The notes below the pieces were generated by a model that saw only the letters and a program-made list of their open reading frames with translations, was not told the origin of the DNA and made no database searches. Positions 16,418-24,609 of a stretch of DNA of 64,000 bases are shown one piece after another (the first letter of the stretch is position 1; every line of letters starts with the position of its first letter). Source of the DNA: Sulfobacillus acidophilus DSM 10332 (GTDB lineage: Bacteria > Bacillota > Sulfobacillia > Sulfobacillales > Sulfobacillaceae); contig CP003179.1 in the NCBI GenBank assembly GCA_000237975.1, forward strand, positions 3,408,899 through 3,472,898. Direction: 5' to 3'. The position numbers were made by a program, and so were the translations under genes.

Positions 16418-16879
16418 CTAATACCAGAGGGCGACGGCGGCAAACGCACAGCCGATTTGACTAACCCGGTGCTCGACCGCCCGCACGATAACCCGTTCCA
16501 ACGGCCGGTTACGCTGTACAAAGGCGGCCCGCGCCATTTCTTCGACGGTCCGGGCGGCTTCTTCTTGGGAGCAACGCCCCGAGAACTCCATGATTACCCC
16601 ATATTCATCCGGCGAACCGATGCCGATGGCAACCGCCGCGGCAATGAGTTCGCCCGGCTCTTCCGACGTAATGGTGCCGTAGGCGATCGGGACCAGGGAA
16701 CCCGGTGCAATCGCCACTTCCGGGACCTCAATCGCCTGCGGCGGGAGAATCGAGCTGACGCGCAACAAGTTGACATTGCCGATCCCGGCGGCCAACAACG
16801 CGTTATCAAAGGCATTCAATCGAGTGGGGCCTTCAGCCGCACCCGCCATCACGGTAAATTTCTTGGGGGTGGCTAACAA
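16418..16879 (-). CDS. Pyruvoyl-dependent arginine decarboxylase
   Basis: A 153-residue pro-enzyme of the PvlArgDC family. VSSILPP at residues 41-47 contains the Ser-Ser self-cleavage site that generates the pyruvoyl group on the alpha subunit. GEFSGRCS-like C-terminal elements (MEFSGRCSQEEA) carry the conserved Glu region. It converts arginine to agmatine, the first step feeding SpeB. This form is common in archaea and scattered bacteria, whereas most Firmicutes use the PLP-dependent SpeA. TTG at 16879 follows GAGGAGG. First gene of the operon; a perfect-spacing promoter lies 35 bases upstream. Confidence 0.92.
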   Translation of the reverse strand: MLATPKKFTVMAGAAEGPTRLNAFDNALLAAGIGNVNLLRVSSILPPQAIEVPEVAIAPGSLVPIAYGTITSEEPGELIAAAVAIGIGSPDEYGVIMEFSGRCSQEEAARTVEEMARAAFVQRNRPLERVIVRAVEHRVSQIGCAFAAVALWY

Positions 16880-16913
16880 CGGATGGTTTCCTCCTCTTGC
16901 ATAGGTCGCAGCT

Positions 16914-16942
16914 ATTATACCCTCCTAGCGTGTCCCAAACAA
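16914..16942 (-). promoter_or_regulatory. Promoter of the polyamine operon
   Basis: On the minus strand TTGTTT (16942-16937) and TATAAT (16919-16914) with a 17-base spacer, just upstream of the arginine decarboxylase TTG. Confidence 0.7.
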
Positions 16943-17008
16943 TCCTTCATCATGGGTTATTCACTCGCCAAACGTCGCATACTAGCCCCGACTAAAGGTG
17001 GGATTTTT

Positions 17009-19111
17009 ATGGGACAACGAACCGAACGCATTCGTAAACAAAAAGAGGCTCAATCGGGACTCAAACGAGCCGAAAAAAAGCTGGTTCGCTTCGGCGAATT
17101 TATTTCGTTACCGGCATTGGTCATCGGTGTTGCGTTGCTATTGGTGCCGACCGCTTGGATATTATTGCCTCCGCCGAATTTGCCGGCCGATACGACCATC
17201 TACGACGCCTCCGGCCACCTGGTCAGTGTCTTGTACGGCACCGTCAACCGGATGCCGGTGAGCTATCAGACGATCCCTCCGGTCATGCAAAATGCGCTGG
17301 TCGCCATTGAAGACAACACCTTTTGGATTGAGCCGGCGATTGATCCGGTGGGTATCTTGCGTGCCGCCGTGACTGACATTACCCAACGGCGAATTGTGCA
17401 AGGCGGCAGCACCATTACCCAGCAACTGGCCAAAAACTTGTATCTCAGTGATCGCCGCACGTTTACGCGGAAACTCAAAGAACTCTTTATTAGCTTGAAA
17501 CTCGCGACCGAGTTCGATAAGCGGCAAATTATTACGATGTATTTAAATGACGTCTATTTCGGTGAAGGCGCCTACGGGGTGCAAGCGGCCAGCGAACGGT
17601 ATTTTGGCCATGGCGTCTCCTCCATCAGCCTTCCGGAAGCGGCCCTCTTGGCCGGTCTGGTCAACGCTCCCAGCTATTATGATCCCTTTGTGCATCCGGG
17701 GGCTGCCATCGCCCGGCGTAATGTCGTGTTGGCCCAAATGGCCGCCTTGCACTATATTTCCCCGGCCGCGGCGCGTGCCGCCGAATCCGCACCGCTACGA
17801 TTAAACGGCCAACCGCCGCTTGGAGACCGGGCGCCCTATTTTACCCACTTTGTGGCCGACCAGCTTCGCCTCTTGGATCCCCAAGTCGCCCGCAATTTGG
17901 CGACCGGCGGATATCATATCGTGACCGCCATGAACTGGCGCATGCAACAAGAAGCCCAAAACGTTATTGCCAACTATGCGCCCATCAATGGTACGGTACA
18001 TGGAGTATTGGAACCGCAATCGGCGCTGGTGGCCATCAACCCGCAAAACGGGTACGTGGAAGCACTTGTCGGTGGGGACGGATATGGGAACTCGCCGTTT
18101 GACCGCGCCACCCGGGCCGCCCGTCAACCCGGGTCGACGATGAAATATTTTCTTTATACCACGGTCATCAACGACGGGTATCCGACCTCATCGGTAAAAG
18201 TCTCGGCGCCGGTCCGTTTTCCGGCCGGAAACGGCAAATGGTATGTGCCGCACAATTTCGGCAACGTATTTAACGGCCCTCTCACCATTCGCCGGGCTAT
18301 CGCCCTATCGGATAACATTGTGGCGCTTAAATGGATGAATACGGTCGGTCCGGCCCAAATGATCGCCATGGCCCATCAAATGGGGATTACCAGTCCTTTG
18401 GCCAATAACCTGACCACCGCACTGGGTTCTTCATCCGTCACCCCGTATGAAATGGCCCGCGCCGTCTGTCCGTTGGCCAACGGGGGATATCGGGTTCACC
18501 CCATTGCCGTTCTGAAAGTGCTCGATCAAAACGGCCACGTGCTCTACACCGCCGCCCCGCGGTTGACCCGTGTCATCACTCCGCAAGTCGCCTACGTCGT
18601 CACCAACCTTTTTTCGGCGCCATTATTAAACCCCCAGGGCACGGCCCATGATCTGGAGGCCATTATTCATCGGCCAGCTGCGGCCAAAACCGGGACCTCC
18701 TCGCAACAGCGCGACGGGTGGCTGGTGGGTTATACCCCGCAATTGGCGACCGCCGTCTGGGTCGGGAATGACAACGACACCCCGATTTATATGACCGGCG
18801 ATCAGGCGGCAGGGCCGATTTGGGCCCATTTCATGGCCGCGGCGTTGGCCAATCAGCCGCCCGTAGCGTTTAAACGGCCTCCGGGATTGGTGTATCGTCA
18901 AGTATGCGAAAAGACCGGGTTATTAGCCAACGGGTGTTGTACCAGTTACCGGGAAATTTTTATTCAAGGCCACGAACCGACCCAAATCAGTCCCGGTTGC
19001 GGAAACGGCGGAAGCGGCGGCGGCAACGCCGGCGGCGGTTCGCCGGGATCGCCGAAGTCGCTTACACCACAACAGATATTAAAACAAATTATTAAGTCTT
19101 TAACCTCTTAA
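17009..19111 (+). CDS. Class A penicillin-binding protein (bifunctional PBP1a-like)
   Basis: 700 residues from ATG at 17009, preceded by AAAGGTGG; upstream in-frame starts are not supported. A basic cytoplasmic tail and one membrane anchor (about 28-55) lead to a GT51 transglycosylase domain with EDNTFWIEP (catalytic Glu) and GGSTITQQLAKNLYL. The transpeptidase domain has Ser376 in STMK, SDN and Lys560 in KTGTSS. The C-terminal 60 residues are Gly/Ser/Asn-rich, ending in a short amphipathic helix. It polymerises and cross-links peptidoglycan. The hairpin at 19118 closes the gene. Confidence 0.95.
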   Translation: MGQRTERIRKQKEAQSGLKRAEKKLVRFGEFISLPALVIGVALLLVPTAWILLPPPNLPADTTIYDASGHLVSVLYGTVNRMPVSYQTIPPVMQNALVAIEDNTFWIEPAIDPVGILRAAVTDITQRRIVQGGSTITQQLAKNLYLSDRRTFTRKLKELFISLKLATEFDKRQIITMYLNDVYFGEGAYGVQAASERYFGHGVSSISLPEAALLAGLVNAPSYYDPFVHPGAAIARRNVVLAQMAALHYISPAAARAAESAPLRLNGQPPLGDRAPYFTHFVADQLRLLDPQVARNLATGGYHIVTAMNWRMQQEAQNVIANYAPINGTVHGVLEPQSALVAINPQNGYVEALVGGDGYGNSPFDRATRAARQPGSTMKYFLYTTVINDGYPTSSVKVSAPVRFPAGNGKWYVPHNFGNVFNGPLTIRRAIALSDNIVALKWMNTVGPAQMIAMAHQMGITSPLANNLTTALGSSSVTPYEMARAVCPLANGGYRVHPIAVLKVLDQNGHVLYTAAPRLTRVITPQVAYVVTNLFSAPLLNPQGTAHDLEAIIHRPAAAKTGTSSQQRDGWLVGYTPQLATAVWVGNDNDTPIYMTGDQAAGPIWAHFMAAALANQPPVAFKRPPGLVYRQVCEKTGLLANGCCTSYREIFIQGHEPTQISPGCGNGGSGGGNAGGGSPGSPKSLTPQQILKQIIKSLTS

Positions 19112-19117
19112 GAAAAT

Positions 19118-19154
19118 CAGGCGATCGCCCCCGTCGCGTTCGCCTGACCGCTTT
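19118..19154 (+). terminator. Rho-independent terminator after the PBP gene
   Basis: CAGGCGA (19118-19124) pairs with TCGCCTG (19140-19146); a short TTTT follows at 19151. The tract is weak but positioned seven bases after the stop. Confidence 0.55.
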
Positions 19155-19207
19155 TACTCCGCAAGAAATGCCCGTCATCATATAAAGAAGGCAGGACATC
19201 GGCGACC

Positions 19208-20011
19208 TTAGGAAAACACCGCGACGACCTCCGTGACCGGTCCCCGGGCACTAGCCCGGCAACTGATGGGACGGCTCACCGGCACCCTAACCTGACGAGC
19301 CCCATCATAGAGAGAGTGCGTCCATTGCGTGGCATGGTTGGATATAACCACCGGTATTCCCCGAGCCGCCAACGTTTTAGCCCATTCGGCCAGGGCCACT
19401 TGGTCGCCCGCACCAAATCCGTCGGCCGTATAGCCGGTAAACGAAGCCGTCGCCGAGAGCGGTACATACGGCGGATCACAATACACAACGTCACCCGGCT
19501 CTAATTGAAGGAACATCTGGCGAAAATCCGTGCTGACAAACTCGGCCCCCTGGGCTTTTTGCCAAAACGTCCGCATTTCGGTTTCCGGAAAATAGGGGCG
19601 GCGATATTGCCCGAACGGCACATTAAATCGTCCGGCCTGATTATACCGACACAAGCCGTTATACCCATGACGATTAAGATAAAGGAAAAGGGCGGATCGC
19701 TGCCACGGATCCCGGCTTTGGTTAAACATCTCACGCAAGGCATAATAGGCCTCAGGCGTGTTATTGGCGGGCACAAAAAAACTCCGACAATAGGCGATAA
19801 ATTCCTCACCGGCCTCTTTGAGCACCCGATACAGCCGAATGAGGTCCGGATTGATGTCCCCGATGAGGGCCTGAGGATAGTCACAATTTAACCAGACCGC
19901 GGCCGACCCCGCGAACGGCTCAACCAATCGCCGGCCGGGGGGCAAATGTTGGCGTATAAGCGGTACTAAACGCATTTTGCCGCCCGCCCATTTTAAAAAT
20001 GGCCGATTCAC
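19208..20011 (-). CDS. DNA adenine N6-methyltransferase, Dam / D12 class
   Basis: 267 residues of the alpha-class adenine methylase fold. FLKWAGGK (SAM motif X/I region) at the N-terminus, VEPFAGSAAVW (motif I) and VYCDPPYVPL (motif IV DPPY) are all intact, and the length matches Dam/M.DpnII. The target is probably GATC-like, which I cannot read from sequence alone. GTG at 20011 follows AGGAGG; an ATG between them runs straight into a stop. No restriction endonuclease or specificity gene is adjacent, so it is an orphan methylase here, possibly acquired. Confidence 0.9.
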   Translation of the reverse strand: MNRPFLKWAGGKMRLVPLIRQHLPPGRRLVEPFAGSAAVWLNCDYPQALIGDINPDLIRLYRVLKEAGEEFIAYCRSFFVPANNTPEAYYALREMFNQSRDPWQRSALFLYLNRHGYNGLCRYNQAGRFNVPFGQYRRPYFPETEMRTFWQKAQGAEFVSTDFRQMFLQLEPGDVVYCDPPYVPLSATASFTGYTADGFGAGDQVALAEWAKTLAARGIPVVISNHATQWTHSLYDGARQVRVPVSRPISCRASARGPVTEVVAVFS

Positions 20012-20104
20012 CCCATCGCCTCCTGACACTCATTTCGCCTTCTCCTGCGAATTATCCTGCTACCCGACTAGCATTGGAGCCCTCGATTCCGGTATGGTTA
20101 TCCT

Positions 20105-20626
20105 ATGGCAAGCTGGATAACCCTGGGCCTAAAGTTTTTGGAAATCGGAGCGTTGGGTTTTGGCGGGGGCTTTGGCATGATTCCTCTCATGAAATCGGCC
20201 ACCTTAAGTCACCACTGGCTCTCTTCCCGTGCGTTCGATCAAGCCATCGCACTGGGTCAAATTACACCCGGCCCGGTCGCTATCAGTGCCGCCTTCATTG
20301 GTGATCGCGTGTCGGGTTTGCCGGGAGCCGTCATCGCTACCGTCGCCGTTTTTTTGCCGTCGTTAGTCATCATGTTCCTCTTGACGAAAGGGTATCATCG
20401 AATTCGTCGAATTCCAGGCCTTAATTTCTTTTTAAGCATCATTCTCGCCGGCGTGACCGGACTGATTCTGGGGGTAACCTGGGATCTCGGCCGGGATGTC
20501 CTCCATTCCTTCGCCGCCTGGGCTCTGGCGTTAGGCGTTTTCCTGTTGGCTTGGCGGGCCAAAATACCCTATTGGCTTTTAATCCTCTTAGCGGGAGGTG
20601 TGGGCGCTCTATGGCTACGGGGGTAA
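20105..20626 (+). CDS. chrA1: Chromate transporter ChrA, N-terminal half protein
   Basis: A 173-residue CHR domain with five or six helices. FLEIGALGFGGGFGMIPLM and ITPGPVAIS are the signature motifs. ChrA expels chromate with proton exchange; long forms carry two such domains in one chain, short forms work as pairs. Here the second domain is encoded by the next gene, which begins 16 bases before this one ends. The Shine-Dalgarno upstream of ATG 20105 is weak. Confidence 0.88.
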   Translation: MASWITLGLKFLEIGALGFGGGFGMIPLMKSATLSHHWLSSRAFDQAIALGQITPGPVAISAAFIGDRVSGLPGAVIATVAVFLPSLVIMFLLTKGYHRIRRIPGLNFFLSIILAGVTGLILGVTWDLGRDVLHSFAAWALALGVFLLAWRAKIPYWLLILLAGGVGALWLRG

Positions 20627-21177
20627 CCTCTTCTCCGGTGTCGTTAGGCCGCTTATTAGCCGTATACACCAAAATCGGGCTTTTGGGATTTGGCGGAGGA
20701 TATGCGGTGTTATCCTTCATTCGCAGCGAATTGGTCGATCAACATCACTGGATTCCGGCCGAGCAATTTGATCATGTGGTGGAAATGGCCAGTTTTGCCC
20801 CCGGTGCAACCACCATCAATGTCTTGGCCGCTTTGGCCTACCGTATCCATGGATTCGTCGGCATGGTGGCCGGCACCATTGCCGTCTTATGGCCGTCCTT
20901 TGTACTCGTCGTCGGGCTGGCCCGGCTCACCGCCGCCTTGCAAAACCCCGTATTGCGAGGGGTATTGCACGGGATGGAAATTGCCGTGATCGGCCTTTTA
21001 TTAAACGTGGTGGTCACGTTGGGCCGCGATGTCCCACGGACTTATGGGATGCTGATTCCGTTCGCGGCCGGATGGGGACTCACCCTGATCGGGTGGAATC
21101 CGGCGGCCATCATCCTGGTGATCGCCGCCGGGGGCATCCTCACCACCTACTTCCAAACGCGCCGCTCTCTCCGTTAG
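20611..21177 (+). CDS. chrA2: Chromate transporter ChrA, C-terminal half protein
   Basis: A 188-residue CHR domain: LLAVYTKIGLLGFGGGYAVL and FAPGATTINVLAALAYR parallel the first half. ATG at 20611 follows GGGAGG and overlaps the upstream gene by 16 bases. The pair probably assembles as an antiparallel heterodimer, as in other two-gene short-chain ChrA systems. Chromate resistance fits a metal-rich acidic habitat. A truncated hutI-like frame begins right behind it. Confidence 0.88.
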   Translation: MATGVTSSPVSLGRLLAVYTKIGLLGFGGGYAVLSFIRSELVDQHHWIPAEQFDHVVEMASFAPGATTINVLAALAYRIHGFVGMVAGTIAVLWPSFVLVVGLARLTAALQNPVLRGVLHGMEIAVIGLLLNVVVTLGRDVPRTYGMLIPFAAGWGLTLIGWNPAAIILVIAAGGILTTYFQTRRSLR

Positions 21178-21233
21178 TCCGGCTGATCGCCGTCTCGGAC
21201 GCCCCCAATCATGGGGGTGCGAATGCGCTGCCG

Positions 21234-22148
21234 ATGGGCTGGCAAATCGTGCGGTCAAGCCGGCAATGGGCCGAGGCCGCCGATTCCGATACCCTCGCCT
21301 TTGTCCAATCGGAATGCCAGGAGGCCATCCGGTGGGGTACCACGGTCATCGAAATGAAGTCCGGTTATGGGTTAAGCGTAGAGCAAGAACTGCGCGCCTT
21401 GCGGCTTATTCGAAAAGTGTCCGATAGGCTCCCCATCCGGGTGATGGCAACCGGCTTATTCTTCCATGCCCTTCCGCACGATCAGTCGGCCGAAGACTGG
21501 GTCAACACGGTACGCACCCGGCTACTGCCTTTGGCACTCCGAGAAGGCCTTATCGATGCCGTGGATGCCTTTATTGAACGCACGGCCTTTTCGGTCGATC
21601 AGCTCGAACCCGTTTTTCGGCCATTGCCCGCCACTCTCCCGATTCGACTGCATACCAATCAATTATCCCGCCAGGGAGGGATTGAATTAGCCGTTCGCCT
21701 GAAAGCCCGCGCGGTTGATCACCTGGAATATCTCGAACCCGACGAATTCGCCTTGTTAACGCAACATCGGATGGCTGCCGTATTGATGCCAGGCGCCGCA
21801 TTCTATACGTCGCACCAATATGCCCCCGCCCGACGACTGATTGATCACGGTGTGCGCGTCGCTTTGGCCACCGATTTCAACCCCGGGACGTCGCCCATTG
21901 GCAATTTACCCACCGTGATGGGGCTTGCGGTCAACCTGATGGACATGAGTCCAGACGAAGCGTTGGCCGCCGTCACCCTCCACGCGGCCTATGTGTTGGG
22001 GATATCGTCCGATGCCGGTTCGTTGCGCCCGGGATATTCGGCCGATCTCGTCGTCCTCGATACCGACCGCATTGCCATGATCCCCTACCGGTTAGGGCAT
22101 AATCCGGTGCATCAAATCATTCTCCACGGTCAATGGTGGCCCGCATAG
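21234..22148 (+). pseudogene. hutI: Imidazolonepropionase (HutI), N-terminally truncated
   Basis: About 304 residues align along the C-terminal three quarters of HutI: TTVIEMKSGYGL, HALPHDQ, LHTNQLSRQGG, VDHLEYLEP and ATDFNPGTSPIGNLP with His, His and Asp metal residues. The first 100 or so residues, including the D-x-H-x-H metal site and half of the beta-sandwich, are missing; the frame upstream instead runs antagonistically through chrA2. The first plausible ATG is at 21234 and lacks a good Shine-Dalgarno. The body has no frameshift, so loss was recent or the fragment is maintained. HutI opens imidazolonepropionate in histidine breakdown; no other hut genes are in the window. Confidence 0.75.
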
Positions 22149-22154
22149 AGGCCG

Positions 22155-22278
22155 TTAGACGTTCATGGTAGCATGCCACGCGGCATTTTCGGGATACCCG
22201 CGGGCTTCCCAGTAACCGACGGTCTCTTGGCGAGACAACACGATCCGGACCACCCACTTGACCGACTTATAGCCGTAC
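22155..22278 (-). pseudogene. 3' end of the IS-interrupted sulfite-oxidase-like gene
   Basis: Reading from 22278 to the TAA at 22155 gives the C-terminal 40 residues (YKSVKWVVRIVLSRQETVGY, then WEARGYPENAAWHATMNV), a typical end of the sulfite-oxidase Moco domain. It joins exactly in frame with the 5' part at 23550 if the IS element and one TAC copy are removed. It now has no start of its own. Confidence 0.88.
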
Positions 22279-22318
22279 TGGACCTATGTCAATAAAATGG
22301 ACACCCGAAATTGAGACA

Positions 22319-23137
22319 TTAGCCGTATCGCGCATGATACGCTGCATCGGCCTCGGCCGGAGTCTGATAATCCAGGGCACTATGGATCCGCTGCCGATTA
22401 TAGAAAATCTCGATATAGGCAAAGATCGCGACTTCCGCTTCCGCCCGTGTTCGAAATTTCGTCAGGTAAATCAGCTCCTTCTTGAGGAGACTGTGCCAGG
22501 ATTCAATCATGGCGTTATCGTAACAATTTCCTTTGCGACTCATGCTCGCGGTCATGCCGTACTGCTGAAGGCGTTCCTGGTACGCCGCGGCGGCATATTG
22601 GCTGCCGCGATCCGAGTGATGCAGCACGCCGGCCGGCGGCCGGCTGTGGATCACCGCACGGTCTAAGGCCCGGATGACCAAATCTTGCGTCATGCGCCGA
22701 TCCACCGCCCATCCCACAATTTTTCGGGTGTACAAGTCCTGAAGGCTCGCTAAATAGAGCCATCCTTCCTCTGTGGGGATGTAGGTAATATCCGCCATCC
22801 ACACAGCATGTGGGCGATCCGCGCTAAACGTTCGATTCAAGACGTTCTCGTGCACCGGCCACGTGTGCCGCGAATTCGTGGTGGCTTTATATTTCCGTGT
22901 CACGCGGGAGCGCAACCGATGGTCGTGCATCAACCGCGCCACCGTTTTTTGACTGATGCGCTCGCCTTCCCGCCGTAACACGGCGGTGATTTTGGGGCTA
23001 CCATACCGTTCGCCCGATGTCGTAAACACCGCTCGAATCCGTTCGACCCGCCGGGCCCGGGCTTGCGCCCGGGTACTGGGTGGACGATGGCACCAGGCAT
23101 AATATCCGCTTCGCGAGACGTCGAGGATCTGGCACAT
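22319..23137 (-). CDS. IS3-family transposase OrfB (DDE integrase domain)
   Basis: A 272-residue rve integrase. SRSGYYAW marks the OrfB start region, and the catalytic Asp (MADITYI), Asp (HHSDRGSQY) and Glu (NAMIESWH) are complete. The frame continues upstream of the ATG through FIHEHRFTFSITK, in the -1 frame of OrfA, so the active transposase is probably an OrfAB fusion made by frameshifting. Confidence 0.95.
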   Translation of the reverse strand: MCQILDVSRSGYYAWCHRPPSTRAQARARRVERIRAVFTTSGERYGSPKITAVLRREGERISQKTVARLMHDHRLRSRVTRKYKATTNSRHTWPVHENVLNRTFSADRPHAVWMADITYIPTEEGWLYLASLQDLYTRKIVGWAVDRRMTQDLVIRALDRAVIHSRPPAGVLHHSDRGSQYAAAAYQERLQQYGMTASMSRKGNCYDNAMIESWHSLLKKELIYLTKFRTRAEAEVAIFAYIEIFYNRQRIHSALDYQTPAEADAAYHARYG

Positions 23138-23184
23138 CTTCGTGATCGAGAAGGTGAAGCGGTGTTCATGAATGAACCGAAAGA

Positions 23185-23472
23185 TTACTTCCGATCGTTG
23201 GTGAAGATGCGCATCGCTTTTTTTAGGATCGCATTCTCCTCTTCGAGATCTCGAATGCGTCTCTGCAAATCGCGCAGGGCTTGGTCTTCCGCTTTCAGAT
23301 GCCCGCTGCCGACAAAGGGTTCTACCGGGTCGGCCTTATAGGCAGCCACCCACGCATATAACGTCTTACTCGGAATGCCCAGCTCACGGGCCACTTGGGC
23401 ACCGGTTTTTTGTTGGGTCAAGACCAGCTGAACCGCCTGGGCTTTAAATTCCCGATCATAATGATTGGCCAT
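23185..23472 (-). CDS. IS3-family transposase OrfA
   Basis: 95 residues: an N-terminal helix-turn-helix (REFKAQAVQLVL ... AQVARELGIPSKTLYAW) that binds the inverted repeats, then a leucine-zipper-like helix (LRDLQRRIRDLEEENAILKK). ATG at 23472 follows GAGGTGAATATCC. The A7G slippery run at about 23216-23223 lies near the end of the gene. Confidence 0.93.
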   Translation of the reverse strand: MANHYDREFKAQAVQLVLTQQKTGAQVARELGIPSKTLYAWVAAYKADPVEPFVGSGHLKAEDQALRDLQRRIRDLEEENAILKKAMRIFTNDRK

Positions 23473-23539
23473 CGGATATTCACCTCAATTGAGCAACATT
23501 GTACCATCGTGTCTCAATTCGAGGTGTCCACAAATTAGA

Positions 23540-24487
23540 CTAACATCCATACATGGCCGGCACGACCAATCGAACCGGATAGCCTTGGGAAACCGGTAAC
23601 GGCTGCCCGTCGATGGTATCCGCCAACAGCGGCCGGTATTCGCGGATTTGAGCCGCATTCAGGCTATCCCGATAGACCCCGTCCGCCGAATAAAACGTCA
23701 CCCACGGTAACCGGGCGTCGTCCCATCCAAGCGATTTCAGCCAAAGATAGAGGTCCACACCACCAAAGCGGGTGTGGGGAACCACCCACCCCGTGACACA
23801 CCGGAAATCAATGGTGACGTGCGTATGGGGCAACGCCGAAAATTCGTCCCACGAAACCTGAACGGCGTTTTGCAACCCGTCGACCCCTAGCGTCCAGTGG
23901 GCTCGGGAAAGGGAGGGATAACCGTCTATCACCGTATAGGGAACAAACCCCGGTAAAGCCCCCCGGTTCCGGCCGACCTGAAACAGACGGCCCGTCACCA
24001 TGGCCAAAACCGACGGCGTATACCAGGCGATCCAAGCCGTCGGTAAGGTGACCAGCCCCCACCGAAGGAGGCGCCGGCGGCTCTCATAGGACACCTGCCG
24101 GCGGGGCCGCATCACCACCACATGCCATACCATCCAGCCGACAAAGAAGATCGCCGAGAGACCATGGACAACGGTGGCCAGGGCATGGGTCAGGGATGGC
24201 CCCACCCAAAGGCCCAGGCCGCTGACGGCCAGCATCACCAGAAAGAAATATCCCCAGCGAACCCAGCCCGGTCGCCCGCCTTCGGGCCACGGAAAAACCC
24301 GTCGACCCCATCCCATCAGCACACCGCCGTAGAGAACGCCGCCCCCGCTATGAATCAACTGAATCGGCAAAAAGGCCATGCCTAGCGTCCGCCGCCAACT
24401 GGATAAAAACAAGGCAAACCCGGTGAACACGAGCAGGCCGACGACACCCGCGTGTCGCCAATGTCGACGGCGAAACGAGGCGATCAT
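23540..24487 (-). pseudogene. Membrane sulfite-oxidase-like molybdoprotein, interrupted by IS (5' part)
   Basis: The intact form would have 352 residues. Residues 1-160 are about five transmembrane helices with His46, His109 and His122, a possible b-type haem membrane domain. Residues 180-352 are the oxidoreductase molybdopterin (SUOX) domain with Cys230 in DFRCVTGW as the molybdenum ligand. Together they look like a one-chain membrane Moco reductase or oxidase of the YedY/YedZ kind. The IS element cuts it after PAMY; translation now ends with two IS-encoded residues. Only about 40 C-terminal residues are separated, but they belong to the Moco domain core. ATG at 24487 overlaps the stop of a possible upstream small frame. 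Confidence 0.88.
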
Positions 24488-24609
24488 GCGGGGTTTTGTC
24501 CTGACCGGGACACGATGCGGGCTTCGGGCCAAAAGCACTCGGCGCCCGTTTCCTGTGCTTCCGTGGCCAGTTCGCCTAATAGATCGTAGTACAGCGGGTC
24601 GTCTAGGAT
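24484..24609 (-). CDS. Possible 41-residue small protein coupled to the molybdoprotein gene
   Basis: Between the VIT gene and the molybdoprotein gene a minus-strand frame encodes LDDPLYYDLLGELATEAQET followed by about 20 more residues ending in GQNPA. Its TGA overlaps the downstream ATG as ATGA (24484-24487), typical of coupled genes. There is no ATG, GTG or TTG near its beginning; ATC at 24609 is the nearest candidate. It has no recognisable family. The composition is protein-like but the evidence is thin. Confidence 0.3.
   Translation of the reverse strand: MLDDPLYYDLLGELATEAQETGAECFWPEARIVSRSGQNPA

Larger units (their letters stand above)
22279..23549 (-). mobile_element. IS3-family insertion sequence, 1271 bp, with TAC target duplication
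   Basis: Ends are imperfect inverted repeats of about 40 bp; both begin TGGA and share a TGGACACC block and ATTGAGACA 20-40 bases in. The element is flanked by TAC at 22276-22278 and 23550-23552, a 3-bp target duplication typical of IS3. It contains orfA and orfB on the minus strand with an A7G frameshift site between them. Both genes look intact, so it may be active. The insertion disrupts a sulfite-oxidase-like gene. Confidence 0.92.

Noticed and set aside
19208..20011. Restriction-modification system around the Dam-like gene
   Set aside because: Neighbours are a PBP and a chromate transporter; no nuclease is present.
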